Numbered from the stretch's first letter, positions 38,805 to 50,281 are shown. The stretch: 64,000 nucleotides of DNA from Kitasatospora fiedleri (GCF_948472415.1 NZ_OX419519.1:2170001-2234000), one strand, 5' to 3'. Notes: a model not told the origin generated them from the sequence alone. Program-made: numbers and translations.

Positions 38805-39308
38805 TCAGTCCAGGGCGCGGCCCATCCAGACGTCGTCCGCGTAGCCGCCCTCCAGCAGGAAGTGTTCGGGCAGGACGCCGAGGACCTGGAAGCCGTTGCG
38901 CTCGTAGAGCCGGCGGGCCGGGGTGTTGTGGGCGAGCACCCGCAGCGTCATCCGGCGGGCCCCGTCGGCGCGGGCCGCCTCGCAGGCGGCGGCGAGGAGG
39001 GCGTCGCCGACCCGGCGGCCGCGGGCCTCGGGCAGGACGCCCAGGCCCTGGATCTGGCGGACGTGCGCGTTCGACGGGAGCGGGATCTCCCGCACCTGGC
39101 GGACGTAGCCGACCACCCGGCCGTCCAGTTCGGCCAGCAGGTACTGGCCGGGGTGGTGGTCCCGGTCGAAGACCGGGGCGTCGGCGGAGCTGCGCGGGGA
39201 GACCTCGCTGAGCGGGGACCAGACGGCGTGGTCGACGGCGCGGATCGCGCGCTCGTCCTCGTCCCGCGCCGGACGGACGATCACATCGGTGGAGGGCATG
39301 GCGGACAT
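38805..39308 (-). CDS. GNAT-family N-acetyltransferase
   Basis: 167 residues. Motif A is in GLGVLPEARGRRVGDALLAAACEAAR, and a C-terminal RLYERNGFQVLG matches motif B of RimI-like enzymes. Probable small-molecule or protein N-acetyltransferase; substrate unknown. Start ATG 39308 or ATG 39299. It is divergent from the epimerase-like gene, with about 67 bases between. Confidence 0.85.
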   Translation of the reverse strand: MSAMPSTDVIVRPARDEDERAIRAVDHAVWSPLSEVSPRSSADAPVFDRDHHPGQYLLAELDGRVVGYVRQVREIPLPSNAHVRQIQGLGVLPEARGRRVGDALLAAACEAARADGARRMTLRVLAHNTPARRLYERNGFQVLGVLPEHFLLEGGYADDVWMGRALD

Positions 39309-39375
39309 GGTAGACGCCGCTCCGGTCCGGGGTTTCTGACCGGATGCGCCCGGGCGGGCTGCGAGGATGGCCGGT

Positions 39376-40290
39376 ATGCGAATCGCGGTGACAGGCTCCA
39401 CGGGGTTGATCGGGTCCGCGCTGGTGGACTCCCTGCTGACGGACGGGCACGAGGTGCTACGGCTGGTGCGGCGGCGTTCGCGCACCGGGCCGCAGCCGGA
39501 CGGGACGGTCGGGGTCGGCTGGAACCCCCAGCTGATGCAGATCGACCGGCCCGCGCTGGAGGGCGTCGAGGCCGTGGTGCACCTGGCCGGGGCGGGCGTC
39601 GGCGACCGGCGCTGGACGGACTCCTACCGGCGGGAGATCCGGGACAGCCGGGTGCTGGGCACCGAGACGCTGGCCGCCGCGCTGTCCCGGCTGAAGGAGC
39701 CGCCGCGGGTGCTGGTCAGCGCCTCCGCGATCGGCTACTACGGGCAGACCGGCGACCAGGTGATCGACGAGGGCTCCCCGTCCGGCAGCGACTTCCTGGC
39801 CGAGGTCTGCCAGGAGTGGGAGCGCGCCGCGCAGCCCGCCGCGGACGCCGGAATCCGGGTGGTGCACCCGCGCACCGGGCTGGTGCTCGACCCGAAGGGC
39901 GGCGCCGGGGCGCGGCTGCTGCCGCTGTTCCGGCTGGCGCTGGGCGGGCGGCTGGGCAGCGGCGAGCAGTACTGGTCGCTGATCTCGCTGGCCGACGAGG
40001 TGGCCGCGCTGCGCTTCCTGATCGACCGCCAGGAGCTGTCCGGGCCGGTCAACCTGGTCGGGCCCGACCCCGTCACCAACGGTGAGCTGACCGCGGAGCT
40101 GTCCCGGCAGCTGGGGCGTCCGGCGGTGTTCGCGGTGCCGGAGTGGGCGCTGCGCGCCGTGCTCGGGGAGATGGCCGTCGAGGTGGTGGGCAGTCACCGG
40201 GTGGTGCCGAAGGCGCTGCTGGAGGCGGGGTTCGAGTTCCGCGACCCCGACGCGGGGGCGGTCGTCGCGGCGGCGCTCGGGCTGCGGTAG
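39376..40290 (+). CDS. TIGR01777/SDR39U1-like NAD(P)-binding epimerase family protein
   Basis: 304 residues. Extended SDR fold with N-terminal GSTGLIGSAL, the diagnostic VHLAGAGVGDRRWTDSYRREIRDSR and the ASAIGYYG strand containing the active-site region. Members of this family are associated with cell division or envelope in some bacteria, but no reaction is proven. ATG 39376 has GAGGA eight bases upstream; ATG 39367 is the alternative. Confidence 0.9.
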   Translation: MRIAVTGSTGLIGSALVDSLLTDGHEVLRLVRRRSRTGPQPDGTVGVGWNPQLMQIDRPALEGVEAVVHLAGAGVGDRRWTDSYRREIRDSRVLGTETLAAALSRLKEPPRVLVSASAIGYYGQTGDQVIDEGSPSGSDFLAEVCQEWERAAQPAADAGIRVVHPRTGLVLDPKGGAGARLLPLFRLALGGRLGSGEQYWSLISLADEVAALRFLIDRQELSGPVNLVGPDPVTNGELTAELSRQLGRPAVFAVPEWALRAVLGEMAVEVVGSHRVVPKALLEAGFEFRDPDAGAVVAAALGLR

Positions 40291-40706
40291 GGGGCGCGGC
40301 GGGGCGGCGGGGAACGGCGAGCGGCGTCGGGCGCGCGCCGGGGGCGCGGCGGGGCGGCGGGGCGGCGGGGTGCCGTCCGCGGGTGACGGGGCGTCAGCGG
40401 GGGGCGCACGGGTGCAGCCGGGCGGCGCGCGAGGTGCGGGCGGTGACGGTGCGCGCCCGTTCCCGCCCCGCGTGCCCGGTTTGGTGCACGGTGGGTGACC
40501 GGTCGGACTCGGTGCGTGCCCATGCCGGTGTGATGAACCGATTGAGTGTCACCCGGCGGTCTGGAGCGGCGGATGACGGGGCATCACCAGTGCGGACCAC
40601 GTCCGCCCCCCGCTGCCCGCCCCGGCACCGACCCGCGCGCTCACCCGCGGGCACCGCCGCGCGCGGCGGCCACCGGGGGGCTCCGCCAGGGAGGGAGCAC
40701 CCACTC
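40291..40706 (+). other. Intergenic region before the FAD oxidoreductase
   Basis: 416 GC-rich bases. The downstream frame is open from further upstream (an ATG at 40533, without a ribosome-binding site), but the protein it would add has no fold-like character. Runs of GGGGCGCGGCGGGGCGG near 40291-40370 are low-complexity. No clear promoter was identified. Confidence 0.35.
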
Positions 40707-42028
40707 GTGCCCGCACAGGACTTCACCGGCCGCGCCCGGCGCGGCCAGTCCGGCGAACCCGACGCGATCGTCGTCGGCGCCGGCGTCGCCGGACTGACCG
40801 CCGCCAGCGCGCTGGCCGCCCGGGGCCTGGACGTCCAGGTCCTGGAGGCCGCCGAGCGCGTCGGCGGCCGGATGGCCGCCCGCGAACTCGACGGCTTCCG
40901 CCTCGACCACGGCGGCCACCTGCTCAACACCGCCCATCCGGAGCTGGCCCGCCGGCTCGACCTCGACCGACTGGACCTGCGCCCGCTCGCCCCCGGCGTC
41001 CTGGTGCACAGCGGCGGACGCACCTACCGGTCCGGCGACCCGCAGCTCACCCCCGCCCGGCAGGCCGCCGTCCGCGGGCCGCTGGGCACCCCGCTCGACA
41101 AGGCCCGGCTCGCCGCCGCCCTGGCCCGGCTCGCCGCGACGCCCACCGCCCGGATACACGCCCGCCCGGAGACCACCGCCGCCCGGGCCCTGGCCGACCG
41201 CGGCCTGCCCGCCCGCACCGTCGACGGCTTCCTGCGCCCGCTGCTCGGCGCGCTGCTGTCCGACCCGGCGCTGGGCACCTCCAGCCGGGTCGCCGACCTG
41301 GTGCTGCGCGCGTACGCCCGGGGCCGGCTCTGCGTTCCGGCGGCGGGCAGCGGGGCCGTCCCCGCGCAGCTCGCCGCCCGGCTCCCGGAGGGCAGCCTCC
41401 GGCTCGGCGTCCGGGTCACCTCGGTCGGGACGGACGGCGTCGGGACCGCCGGGCACGGCCGGATCGGGGCCCGCGCCGTGGTCGTCGCCACCGACGCCGC
41501 GACGGCGGCCACCCTGCTGCCGGGCCTGCGCCAGCCCGGCTTCCACCCCGTCACCACCTACTACCACGCGGCGGAGCGCTCGCCGCTGGGCGAGGCGGTC
41601 CTGCTGCTGGACGCCGAGCGCTCCGGGATCTCGCACTCGCTGGTGCTCAGCGACGCCGACCCCTCGTACGCCGCCGACGGCCGCGCGCTGATCGCCACCA
41701 CGGTGCTCGGCCGCCGCGCCTTCGACTCCGGCGGGGCGGCCGGCGACGAGCCGGCGGTCCGGCGGCGGCTGGCGGAGCTGTACGGGACCTCCACCGCGGG
41801 GTGGGAGTTCCTGACCGTCCGCCACGTCTCCGACGCGGTCGTCTCGATGCCGCCGCCGCACCACTTCCGCCGCTCGGTCCGGCTGCTGGCCGGCTGTACG
41901 TCTGCGGCGACCACCGGGACACGGGGACCGTCCAGGGCGCGCTGGTCTCCGGCCGGCGGGCCGCGGAGGCCGTCCTGCACGACCTGGGCGTCCGCACCGG
42001 GACGGCGGCCGCGGAGGAGGCGGCGTAG
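40707..42028 (+). CDS. FAD-dependent amine oxidase/phytoene-desaturase-like oxidoreductase (frameshifted near C-terminus)
   Basis: About 440 residues. The N-terminal dinucleotide motif is VVGAGVAGLTAASALAARG with the following LEAAERVGGRM, typical of the protoporphyrinogen oxidase/amine oxidase superfamily. The C-terminal FAD-contact segment LYVCGDHRDTGTVQGALVSGRRAAEAV is in another frame. One missing base near 41890-41893 (GG for GGG) separates the two. GTG 40707 has GGGAG about nine bases upstream. Substrate unknown. Confidence 0.85.
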
Positions 42029-42039
42029 GGGCGCGTCGA

Positions 42040-42069
42040 GGGGCCCGGGGAGCGCGCTCCCCGGGCCCC
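42040..42069. terminator. Bidirectional terminator, perfect palindrome
   Basis: A 30-base perfect palindrome (half-site GGGGCCCGGGGAGCG) between convergent genes. Confidence 0.8.
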
Positions 42070-42084
42070 CGGACCGTTCTTCCC

Positions 42085-43691
42085 TCAGATCACCCCCGCC
42101 TGGCGGGCGGCCTCTTCGAAGGCGCGGGCGGCGGGGGTGGTGCGGTAGGGGGTGAGGCGGCGGTGGAAGTCGCGGAGGTACTCGACGGTGCGGGCGGAGC
42201 GCAGCTCCCCGGCGGCGCGGAGGGAGTCGGTGGCCATCGAGCAGGCTTCGTCGACGTCGCCCATGCCGAGCCGCGCGGAGGCGAGGACCAGGCGGCACAG
42301 GATGCGGCTGCGGGCGTAGGCGGGGGCCCGCAGCCGGAGGGACTTCTCGGCGTGCTGGGCGGCGGGGCGCCACTGCTGGAGGTCCCGGTAGCAGTGGGCG
42401 AACTCGTCGGCGAGCTGGGCGTCGTCGAAGTAGCGCGCCCAGGAGGGGACTTCGTCGGCGCCGCGGGCGGTGCCCAGGGCGCGTTCGCAGCGGACCAGGG
42501 CGGTGGTGCAGGCCCGGACGTCGCCGGCCAGGGCGTGGCCGCGGGCCTCGGCGGCGTGCATCAGGGCCTGGACGACGGGGGCGGCGGTGGTGCCGACGCC
42601 CTGCTGGGCGACCCGGGCGAGTTGGATGGCCTCGCGGGCGTGACCGAGGTGGACGGCCTGCTGGCTCATGGTGGTGAGGACGAAGCCGCCCAGGACGCGG
42701 TCTCCGGCGGCCTGGGAGAGCCGCAGGGCCTGGACGAAGTAGCGCTGGGCGAGGCCGTGCGCGGCGATGTCGAAGGAGGTCCAGCCGGCCAGCCTGGTCA
42801 GGTCGGAGACGGCGCCGAACAGGGCGCGGCCGATCTGTTCGCCGTACCGGCCGCGGAGCATGGGTTCGGCTTCGCTCTCCAGGTAGCGGACCAGGGCCTG
42901 CCGGGCGTGGCCGCCGCCGTAGGCGTGGTCGAGGGCGCGGAACAGGTCGCCGACGGCGCGGATCGCGGCGATGTCGCCGCGGCCGACCCGGACCGGGGGC
43001 CTGGACTCCCGGGCCTCGGTGCCCGGTTCGGTGCCGGAGGCGTTCGCCGGGCGGCGCGGTGCCTGCTGGGGGACGCGGGCGCCCTGCGGGGGCGTGCGGA
43101 GCTCCTCGGGGTGAGGGTGGTGCCGTCCCGGGCGACGCGTTCGTCGGTGCGGCCGATCAGCCAGTCGCGGCTGGGGACGACGAGCCCGGCGGGGGTGAAG
43201 GCGATCTTGCGGAGTTCGGCGTAGGGGCCGTTGTCCTTGCGCCACATGGAGGCGACGATGTCGACGGCCTCCTGCGGGGTCTCGGCGAACTCCAGCCCGG
43301 CGTAGACCGGGGCGCAGGCGTCGAGGCCGACGTCCTGGGCGGTGAGGCGGCGGCCGAGGCGGCGGGTGAAGACCTCGGCGATCAGGGCCGGGGTCGCGCC
43401 GCGGGGCTGCTGGCCGCGCAGCCAGCGGGTCACCGAGGTCTTGTCGTAGCGCAGGTCGAGGCCGTGCTCCAGGCCGAGTTGGTCGACCCGGCGGGCGAGG
43501 CCGGCGTGCGAGAAGCCGGACTCCTCGATGAGTGCGGCGAGTTGGGGGTTCTGGGCGCGCCCGGCCGCGGGGGCCGGTGGTTCGGTCCGCTCGGGGGCGC
43601 GCGGAGGGGTCTCGGCCGCTCCGGTCGGGCGCGGGTCGAGCGGGTCGAGCGGTCGGTACGCGGGGCTGTCGATCACTGGCCGTTGGGGCAT
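42085..43691 (-). CDS. NsdA-like HTH/TPR transcriptional regulator (frameshifted)
   Basis: About 535 residues. N-terminal helix-turn-helix region (QLAALIEESGFSHAGLARRV...TSVTRWLRGQQPRG) and a C-terminal helical repeat (TPR-like) half from about residue 230 with RYFVQALRLSQAAGDRVLGG and FEEAARQAGVI at the end. This architecture resembles the NsdA group of streptomycete regulators that affect development and antibiotic production; orthology is not established. The frame breaks at 43108-43111 (four C on the coding strand where five give TLTPEELRTP). ATG 43691 is 11 bases after GAGAGG. Confidence 0.8.
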
Positions 43692-43988
43692 AGCAGTCCA
43701 CACCTCTCAGGCGCCGTTCCGGCCCCTCCTGCCCGGACGGCGCCCCCTGATCGGGAATCGGCGCGAATGTAGCGAGCATTGGGACGCTATGGGTGGATTC
43801 GGGCCACCCGTCCTCCGAACGGGTGAACCAGCCCCGCCCGTTGTGAGGAAGCACGGGCGTCGCGTGTTTGAGTTCGGGAGCCGCTGCCCGCGGTGCGGGC
43901 GCATGGCTGTGCGCACCACATGTCCGGGCGGTGCTGTGGTGTCCGCCCACATCGTTGCGGGGCCCGCGGATTCCTACCGTTCTCGGCC
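43692..43988. other. Divergent intergenic region, regulator / hydroxybutyrate dehydrogenase
   Basis: About 300 bases with both promoters. TACCGT near 43976 is close to the dehydrogenase ATG, allowing a very short leader. A GAATCGGCGCGAATG segment (43755-43769) is AT-richer. No gene-like frame in this stretch. Confidence 0.35.
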
Positions 43989-44762
43989 ATGGACACCACT
44001 TCTGCCCCGCCCTCCGCGCCGCCGCTGCTCGGCCGCACCGCCCTGGTCACCGGGGCCGCCTCCGGCATCGGCCGGGCCTGCGCGGAGGCGTTCGCCGCGG
44101 CGGGCGCGCACGTGTACGTCGTCGACCTGGCGGCCGGTCCCGCCGAGGAGTTGGCGGCCCGGATCGGCGGGACCGCGCACGTCGCGGACCTGTCGGACCC
44201 GGAGGCGGTGGAGGCGCTGCCGGCGGACGCGGACATCGTGGTCAACAACGCGGGCCTCCAGCACGTCGCGCCGGTGCACGAGTTCCCGGTGGAGCGGTTC
44301 ACCCTGATCCAGCGGGTCATGGTGGAGGCCCCGTTCCGAATCCTGCGCCGCACCCTGCCGCACATGTACGAGCGCGAGTGGGGCCGGGTGGTCAACATCT
44401 CCTCGGTGCACGGCCTGCGGGCGAGCGCCTTCAAGTCGGCCTACGTGACGGCCAAGCACGCCCTGGAGGGCCTGAGCAAGACGGTGGCCCTGGAGGGCGC
44501 CCCGTACGGGGTGACCAGCAACTGCGTGAACCCGGCGTACGTGCGGACCGCGCTGGTGGAGCAGCAGATCGCCGCGCAGGCGCTGGCGCACGGCATCCAC
44601 GAGGACGAGGTGGTGGAGCGGATCATGCTCGACCGCACCGCCGTGAAGCGGTTGATCGAGCCGGACGAGGTGGCGGAGCTGGCCGTCTGGCTGTGCTCGC
44701 CCGGCGCCTCGTACATCACCGGCGCGAGCCTGCCGGTGGACGGCGGCTGGACCGCGCACTGA
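43989..44762 (+). CDS. 3-hydroxybutyrate dehydrogenase-like short-chain dehydrogenase
   Basis: 257 residues. Classical SDR: cofactor motif TGAASGIGRA, NNAG, the catalytic serine in VVNISSVHG and the YxxxK in SAYVTAKHAL. The segment GLQHVAPVHEFPVERF is typical of D-3-hydroxybutyrate dehydrogenases, which interconvert hydroxybutyrate and acetoacetate. An MFS transporter follows after 36 bases, so uptake and oxidation of a hydroxy acid are probably linked. Confidence 0.88.
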   Translation: MDTTSAPPSAPPLLGRTALVTGAASGIGRACAEAFAAAGAHVYVVDLAAGPAEELAARIGGTAHVADLSDPEAVEALPADADIVVNNAGLQHVAPVHEFPVERFTLIQRVMVEAPFRILRRTLPHMYEREWGRVVNISSVHGLRASAFKSAYVTAKHALEGLSKTVALEGAPYGVTSNCVNPAYVRTALVEQQIAAQALAHGIHEDEVVERIMLDRTAVKRLIEPDEVAELAVWLCSPGASYITGASLPVDGGWTAH

Positions 44763-44798
44763 CCTTCCCGACCCTCCTCACCAGCAAGGGAATTCGCC

Positions 44799-46153
44799 AT
44801 GGCCATCTCTCCCGACGTCGCGAGACCCGCCTCCCTGCCCAGGGTGGTCGCCGCCTCGCTGATCGGCACCACCATCGAGTGGTACGACTACTTCCTGTAC
44901 GGATCGGCGGCGGCGCTGGTCTTCGGGCACGTGTTCTTCCCGAAGGCCGACCCGCTGACCGGCACCCTGCTCTCCTTCCTGACCTACGCGATCGGGTTCG
45001 CCGCCCGGCCGCTGGGCGCGCTGGTGTTCGGGCACTTCGGTGACCGGATCGGCCGCAAGAGGCTGCTGGTGCTGAGCCTGCTGCTGATGGGCGGCGCGAC
45101 CACGCTGATCGGCTGCCTGCCCACCTACGACCAGGCCGGCGTCGCGGCACCGGTGCTGCTGACCGTCCTGCGGCTGGTGCAGGGCTTCGCGCTGGGCGGC
45201 GAGTGGGGCGGGGCGGTGCTGCTGGTCTCCGAGCACGGCGACCGGCGGCGGCGCGGCTTCTGGGCGTCCTGGCCGCAGGGCGGCGCGCCGGCCGGCAACC
45301 TGCTGGCGGCGGGCGTGCTCTCGCTGATGACGGCCGTCCAGTCGGACGCGGCGTTCCTGGCCTGGGGCTGGCGGGTGCCGTTCCTGCTGTCCGCGGTGCT
45401 GGTGCTGGTCGGCCTGTGGATCCGGCTCGCGGTGGACGAGTCGCCGCTGTTCAAGGCCGCGCTGGCGGCGGCCGGGCAGCGCGCCGAGCGGGAGCGGCCG
45501 CCGTTGGTGGCGGTGCTGCGCGACCACTGGCGGGACGTGCTGGTGGCGATGGGCGCCCGGATGGCGGAGAACATCTCGTACTACGTGCTGACCACCTTCG
45601 TGCTGGCGTACGCCGTCACCCAGACCCACCTGCCCAAGCAGACCGCGCTGAACGCCGTACTGATCGGCTCGGCGGTGCAGTTCGCGCTGATCCCGGCCTT
45701 CGGGGCGCTCTCCGACCGGGTCGGCCGCAGGCCGGTCTACCTGGTGGGCGCGGTCGGCGTCGGCGGCTGGGCGTTCGTCTTCTTCCGGATGGCCGACACC
45801 GGGAGCTTCGTCCAGCTGACCGCCGCCGTCACCGTCGGGCTGTTCTTCCACAGCATGATGTACGCCCCGCAGGCGGCGTTCTTCTCCGAGCTGTTCGCCA
45901 CCCGCACCCGCTACTCGGGGCCTCGATCGGCGCCCAGTTCTCCTCGGTGGCGGCCGGCGCGCCCGCCCCGCTGATCGCCACCGCGCTGCTGAAGGACTAC
46001 GGCAGCGCCACCCCGATCGCGGTGTACGTGGCCCTCGCCGCGGTGGTCACGGTGGTGGCCGTGCTGTGCGGCCGGGAGACCCGCGGCGCCGACCTGGAGG
46101 ACGTCGGGGCGGACGCTCGGGTGGACTCCGTGAAGGCGCCCGCTAGCCTCTGA
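44799..46153 (+). CDS. MFS transporter, metabolite:H+ symporter (MHS) type (frameshifted near C-terminus)
   Basis: About 451 residues with twelve membrane helices. TTIEWYDYFLYG and GDRIGRKR are hallmarks of the MHS/proline-betaine-type symporters. It probably imports a carboxylate for the dehydrogenase encoded just upstream. The frame breaks in the G-run 45917-45920 (four G where five give RYSG-ASIGAQFSS). ATG 44799 has AAGGGA upstream. Confidence 0.88.
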
Positions 46154-46280
46154 GCACTTCGGCAGGATCAGGGCCGCGTCACCGGGCGACCGGGGGCGCG
46201 GCCCCGACCCGTTCCCGCGGCGGGTCGGGGGGCACGAGGGCCACGGGGGCCACGGGGGCACTAGTGACAGGGAAGACCGC

Positions 46281-48356
46281 ATGGACCGCCACACCACCGC
46301 CGCACCGGCGCTGCGCAGACTCCTCGACCTGCTGGCGACCGGCGCCGCCACCGAGGACTTCGGCGAGGTGCTCGCCGACGCCCGCCGCCGGGGCGCGCCC
46401 GCCGAGGTGCTGACCGAGATCGACGACGCCACCTGGCAGGCGCTGCGGGTGCACCGGACCATGCGCCAGCACCGCCGCCGCGAGGCCGAGCTGACCGCCC
46501 TGTTCGACACCGCGGGCGACCTGGCCGCCTCCCGCGACCTGGACGCGGTGCTACAGGCCATCGTCCGGCGGGCCCGGATGCTGCTGGGCACCGACACCGC
46601 GTACCTGACCCTCCCCGACGAGCGGGCCGGGGACACGTACATGCGGGTCACCGACGGCTCGGTCTCGCCGATCTTCCAGACCCTGCGGCTCAGCCTGGGC
46701 GACGGCCTGGGCGGCCTGGTCGCGCAGACCGCCCGGCCCTACGCCAGCCACGACTACCGGGTCGACGAGCGGTTCCGGCACACCGGGCAGATCGACGCGG
46801 GCGTGCTGGACGAGGGCCTGGTGGCGATCATCGGGGTGCCGCTGCTGCTCGGCGGCACCGTGATCGGCGTGCTGTTCGCCGCCGACCGCTCGCCGCGGGC
46901 CTTCTCCCCCGACGAGGTCGCGCTGCTGTGCACCCTGGCCGCGCACGCCGCGATCGCCCTGGACACCGCCAAGTCGCTGGCCGACACCCGGGCCGCGCTG
47001 GCCGAACTGGCCGCCGCCAACGCCGTCATCCGGGCGCACGCCGCCGCCGTCCAGCGCGCCGAGCAGGCCCACGACCGGCTCACCGACCTGGTGCTGCGCG
47101 GCGCGGAGGTGGCCGACGTGGCCGCCGAGGTGGCCGCGCTGCTGGACGGCGCGGCCTCGGTGCACGACGCCGAGGGCGCCCCGCTGACCGGCCCCGGCGG
47201 CGCGCCCGACGGCCTGGCCGAGGCGGTCACCGCCTCCCGCGCGGAGGGCCACGCGGTCCGGCACGGCACCGAGTGGGTGTGCGCGGTGCTGGCCGGGCAG
47301 GAGCTGCTGGGCGCGCTGGTGCTGCACGGGCGGCCCGAGCTGGACGACGCGGACCGGCGGGTGTTCGAGCGGGCCGGCGTCGTCACCGCGCTGCTGCTCC
47401 TGCTGCGCCGCTCGGTCGCCGAGACCGAGAACCGGGTCCGCGGCGAGCTGCTGGCCGACCTGCTGACCGCCCCCGGCCGCGACCCGGCCGGGCTGACCGC
47501 GCGCGGCCGGCGGCTGGGCGTCGACCTGAACCGGCCGCACCTGGCCCTGGTGGCCGTCGCCGAGGACGCCCTCGCCCAGGGCCGGCTGGCCGGGGCGGCG
47601 GCCCGGTACCTGTTCGGCTCGCGCGGCATCAGCGCCGAGTTCGGCGAGGGCGTGGTGCTGCTGGTGCCGCACGAGGGCGGCGGCGACGGCGCGGTGGCCG
47701 CGCTCGCGGCCGAGCGGCTGGCCCGGCTGGCGGGCGGCCCGGTCACGGTCGGCACCGGCCGCGCCGCGAACGGCCCGGTCGCGCTGGCCGCGGCGTACGC
47801 GGAGGGGGTGCGCTGCGTGCGGGCCCTGCGGGTGCTGGGCCGGGCCGGGGACGGGGCGTGCGCGGCCGACCTGGGCTTCCTGGGCGTGCTGCTGGGCGAC
47901 GGGCACGACGTGGACGGCTTCGTCCGGGCCACCCTGGGCCCGCTGCTCGACTACGACGCCAAGCGCGGCACCGAGCTGGTGCGCACCCTGCGCGCCTACT
48001 TCGACTGCGGCGGCGGCCTGACGAGGGCCAAGGACCTGCTGCACGTCCACGTGAACACGGTGGTGCAGCGGCTGGACCGGGTGGAGGTGCTGCTGGGCCG
48101 CGACTGGAACCAGCCGGAGCGGGCGCTGGAGCTCCAGCTGGCGCTGCGGCTGCAACTGCTCGCCGGGGCTGAGCGGGCCGGCCGGCAGGGGCGCCGGGCG
48201 TGCCCGGGCCGGGCGGGCAGCGGACCGGCCTGCGGCGAGCCGGGCGTGCCCGGGCCGGGCGGACAGCGGACGGGCCGGCAGGGGCGCCGGGCGTGCCCGG
48301 GCCGGGCGTACAGTGGCGAGGTTGGGCTGGTCGGCCGGCAGGGAGTGCTGTGGTGA
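46281..48356 (+). CDS. GAF-domain PucR/CdaR-type transcriptional regulator
   Basis: 691 residues. A helical N-terminus is followed by a GAF domain (about 75-235), a helical linker, a GGDEF-like/CdaR middle and a C-terminal PucR-type HTH ([41 protein letters not shown], about 555-600). It likely senses a small molecule and controls nearby catabolic genes, perhaps the hydroxybutyrate dehydrogenase/MFS pair. The last 60 residues are an abnormal Gly/Arg/Pro tail encoded by a DNA tandem repeat. The stop overlaps the lipB start (GTGA). ATG 46281 has a weak ribosome-binding site. Confidence 0.88.
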   Translation: MDRHTTAAPALRRLLDLLATGAATEDFGEVLADARRRGAPAEVLTEIDDATWQALRVHRTMRQHRRREAELTALFDTAGDLAASRDLDAVLQAIVRRARMLLGTDTAYLTLPDERAGDTYMRVTDGSVSPIFQTLRLSLGDGLGGLVAQTARPYASHDYRVDERFRHTGQIDAGVLDEGLVAIIGVPLLLGGTVIGVLFAADRSPRAFSPDEVALLCTLAAHAAIALDTAKSLADTRAALAELAAANAVIRAHAAAVQRAEQAHDRLTDLVLRGAEVADVAAEVAALLDGAASVHDAEGAPLTGPGGAPDGLAEAVTASRAEGHAVRHGTEWVCAVLAGQELLGALVLHGRPELDDADRRVFERAGVVTALLLLLRRSVAETENRVRGELLADLLTAPGRDPAGLTARGRRLGVDLNRPHLALVAVAEDALAQGRLAGAAARYLFGSRGISAEFGEGVVLLVPHEGGGDGAVAALAAERLARLAGGPVTVGTGRAANGPVALAAAYAEGVRCVRALRVLGRAGDGACAADLGFLGVLLGDGHDVDGFVRATLGPLLDYDAKRGTELVRTLRAYFDCGGGLTRAKDLLHVHVNTVVQRLDRVEVLLGRDWNQPERALELQLALRLQLLAGAERAGRQGRRACPGRAGSGPACGEPGVPGPGGQRTGRQGRRACPGRAYSGEVGLVGRQGVLW
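48181..48316 (+). repeat. Tandem repeat, about 46-47 bp period, three copies
   Basis: The block CGGGCGTGCCCGGGCCGGGC recurs at 48195, 48241 and 48288. Copies 1 and 3 share a longer unit starting GCCGGCAGGGGCGCC. The third copy ends GCGTACAGTGG, in which TACAGT (48309-48314) looks like a -10 for lipB. The repeat extends the reading frame of the upstream regulator. Confidence 0.75.
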
Positions 48357-49153
48357 GCGAGAACGTGCGGTTCGTGCGGATGGGGATAGGCGAGCGGACC
48401 GTCCCCTACCAGGAGGCGTGGGCGGAGCAGCAGCGGCTGCACGCGCTGCGGGTCGCGGACGAGATCCCGGACACCGTGCTGCTGCTGGAGCACGACCCGG
48501 TGTACACGATGGGCAAGCGCACCAACCCGGCCGACCTGCCGCTGGACGGGACGCCGGTGGTGGAGGTCAACCGCGGCGGGGAGATCACCTGGCACGGCCC
48601 CGGGCAGCTGGTCGGCTACCCGATCGTGAAGCTGCCGGACCCGATCGACGTGGTGGCGTACGTGCGGCGGCTGGAGGAGGCGCTGATCCGGGCCTGCGGC
48701 GGGTTCGGCGTGGAGACCACCCGGATCGAGGGCCGCAGCGGGGTGTGGAAGCTGGGCGCGGAGATCCCCGGCGCGGTGGTCGACCCCGCGCAGGTGGTGG
48801 AGATCGGCAAGCTGACCCTGCGGATGGGCCTGCCGCTGGGCATCGACCCGCGGCTGGCCGGACCCGAGTACGCGCCGTCCAACGCGGGCCAGCGCGGCGA
48901 CGACCGCAAGCTGGCGGCGATCGGCGTGCGGGTGGCCCGCGGCGTGACCATGCACGGCTTCGCGCTGAACTGCGACCCGGACATGACGTACTTCGACAAG
49001 ATCGTCCCGTGCGGCATCCGGGACGCCGGGGTGGCCTCGCTGAGCGGGGAGCTGGCCCGGCCGTTCGGGGTGTCCGACGCGGTGGGGGCGGTCGAGCGGA
49101 AGCTGGCCGAGGTGTTCGCCGAGCTGCCCGAGCCGGCGGCCGCCGTCCGGTAA
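48353..49153 (+). CDS. lipB: Octanoyltransferase
   Basis: 266 residues. Transfers octanoate from acyl carrier protein to lipoyl domains. Family motifs are [18 protein letters not shown] (with substrate-binding residues), the KLAAIGVR lysine and the catalytic cysteine in [11 protein letters not shown] 48353 has GGGAG seven bases upstream. It is paired with lipA 161 bases downstream; both serve the SucB-type E2 proteins. Confidence 0.95.
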   Translation: MSENVRFVRMGIGERTVPYQEAWAEQQRLHALRVADEIPDTVLLLEHDPVYTMGKRTNPADLPLDGTPVVEVNRGGEITWHGPGQLVGYPIVKLPDPIDVVAYVRRLEEALIRACGGFGVETTRIEGRSGVWKLGAEIPGAVVDPAQVVEIGKLTLRMGLPLGIDPRLAGPEYAPSNAGQRGDDRKLAAIGVRVARGVTMHGFALNCDPDMTYFDKIVPCGIRDAGVASLSGELARPFGVSDAVGAVERKLAEVFAELPEPAAAVR

Positions 49154-49314
49154 CGGCCCGCCAGCGGCCCGCCGGCGGGCTGGTGACCGTCCGGTAGCGG
49201 AATCGGCGCGGCGCGCCGAGCGTTGCCTTTCGAAGGCAAGCCCCCGGCCGGGTGCCGGCCGTTGAAGCGCAGGCGTACCCTGAGGGGTACCCCGTCTAGT
49301 TCTAGGAGTCGCAC

Positions 49315-50271
49315 GTGTCCGCTGTCGCACCCGACGGCAGGAAGCTCCTCCGGCTGGAGGTCCGCAACAGCGAGACCCCCATCGAGCGGAAGCCCGAGTG
49401 GATCAAGACCAGGGCGAAGATGGGGCCGGAGTACAACGCCCTGCAGTCCCTGGTGAAGAAGGAGGGGCTGCACACGGTCTGCCAGGAGGCCGGCTGTCCC
49501 AACATCTTCGAGTGCTGGGAGGACCGCGAGGCGACCTTCCTGATCGGCGGCGACCAGTGCACCCGCCGCTGCGACTTCTGCCAGATCGACACCGGCAAGC
49601 CCGCCGAGTTCGACCGGGACGAGCCGCGCCGGGTCGCCGAGTCCATCGTCACGATGGACCTGAACTACGCCACCATCACCGGCGTCGCCCGCGACGACCT
49701 GGCGGACGGCGGCTCGTGGCTGTACGCCGAGACGGTCCGCCAGGTGCACGCGATGACCGCCGCCCGCGAGGCCGGCCGCACCGGCGTCGAACTGCTCATC
49801 CCGGACTTCAACGCCGTCCCCGAGCAGCTCGCCGAGGTCTTCTCCGCCCGCCCCGAGGTGCTGGCGCACAACGTCGAGACGGTGCCGCGGATCTTCAAGC
49901 GCATCCGCCCGGCCTTCCGCTACGAGCGCTCGCTGGACGTGATCACCCAGGCCCGGGCGGCCGGGCTGGTCACCAAGTCCAACCTGATCCTGGGCATGGG
50001 CGAGACCCGCGAGGAGGTCAGCGAGGCGCTGGCCGACCTGGTCGACGCCGGCTGCGAGCTGATCACCATCACCCAGTACCTGCGGCCCTCGCTGCGCCAC
50101 CACCCGGTGGAGCGCTGGGTGAAGCCGCAGGAGTTCGTCGAGCTCCAGCAGGAGGCCGAGGAGCTGGGCTTCGCCGGGGTGATGTCCGGTCCGCTGGTGC
50201 GCTCCTCGTACCGGGCCGGGCGGCTGTACCGGCAGGCGCTGGAGCACCGGGAGCGGGCGGCGGCGGTCTGA
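49315..50271 (+). CDS. lipA: Lipoyl synthase
   Basis: 318 residues. Radical-SAM enzyme that inserts two sulfur atoms into octanoyl groups. The SAM-cluster motif is CTRRCDFC (CxxxCxxC). The auxiliary cluster cysteines are in [14 protein letters not shown], and the C-terminal RSSY supplies the serine ligand. GTG 49315 has AGGAG six bases upstream. Confidence 0.96.
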   Translation: MSAVAPDGRKLLRLEVRNSETPIERKPEWIKTRAKMGPEYNALQSLVKKEGLHTVCQEAGCPNIFECWEDREATFLIGGDQCTRRCDFCQIDTGKPAEFDRDEPRRVAESIVTMDLNYATITGVARDDLADGGSWLYAETVRQVHAMTAAREAGRTGVELLIPDFNAVPEQLAEVFSARPEVLAHNVETVPRIFKRIRPAFRYERSLDVITQARAAGLVTKSNLILGMGETREEVSEALADLVDAGCELITITQYLRPSLRHHPVERWVKPQEFVELQQEAEELGFAGVMSGPLVRSSYRAGRLYRQALEHRERAAAV

Positions 50272-50281
50272 GCCGCGCGCT

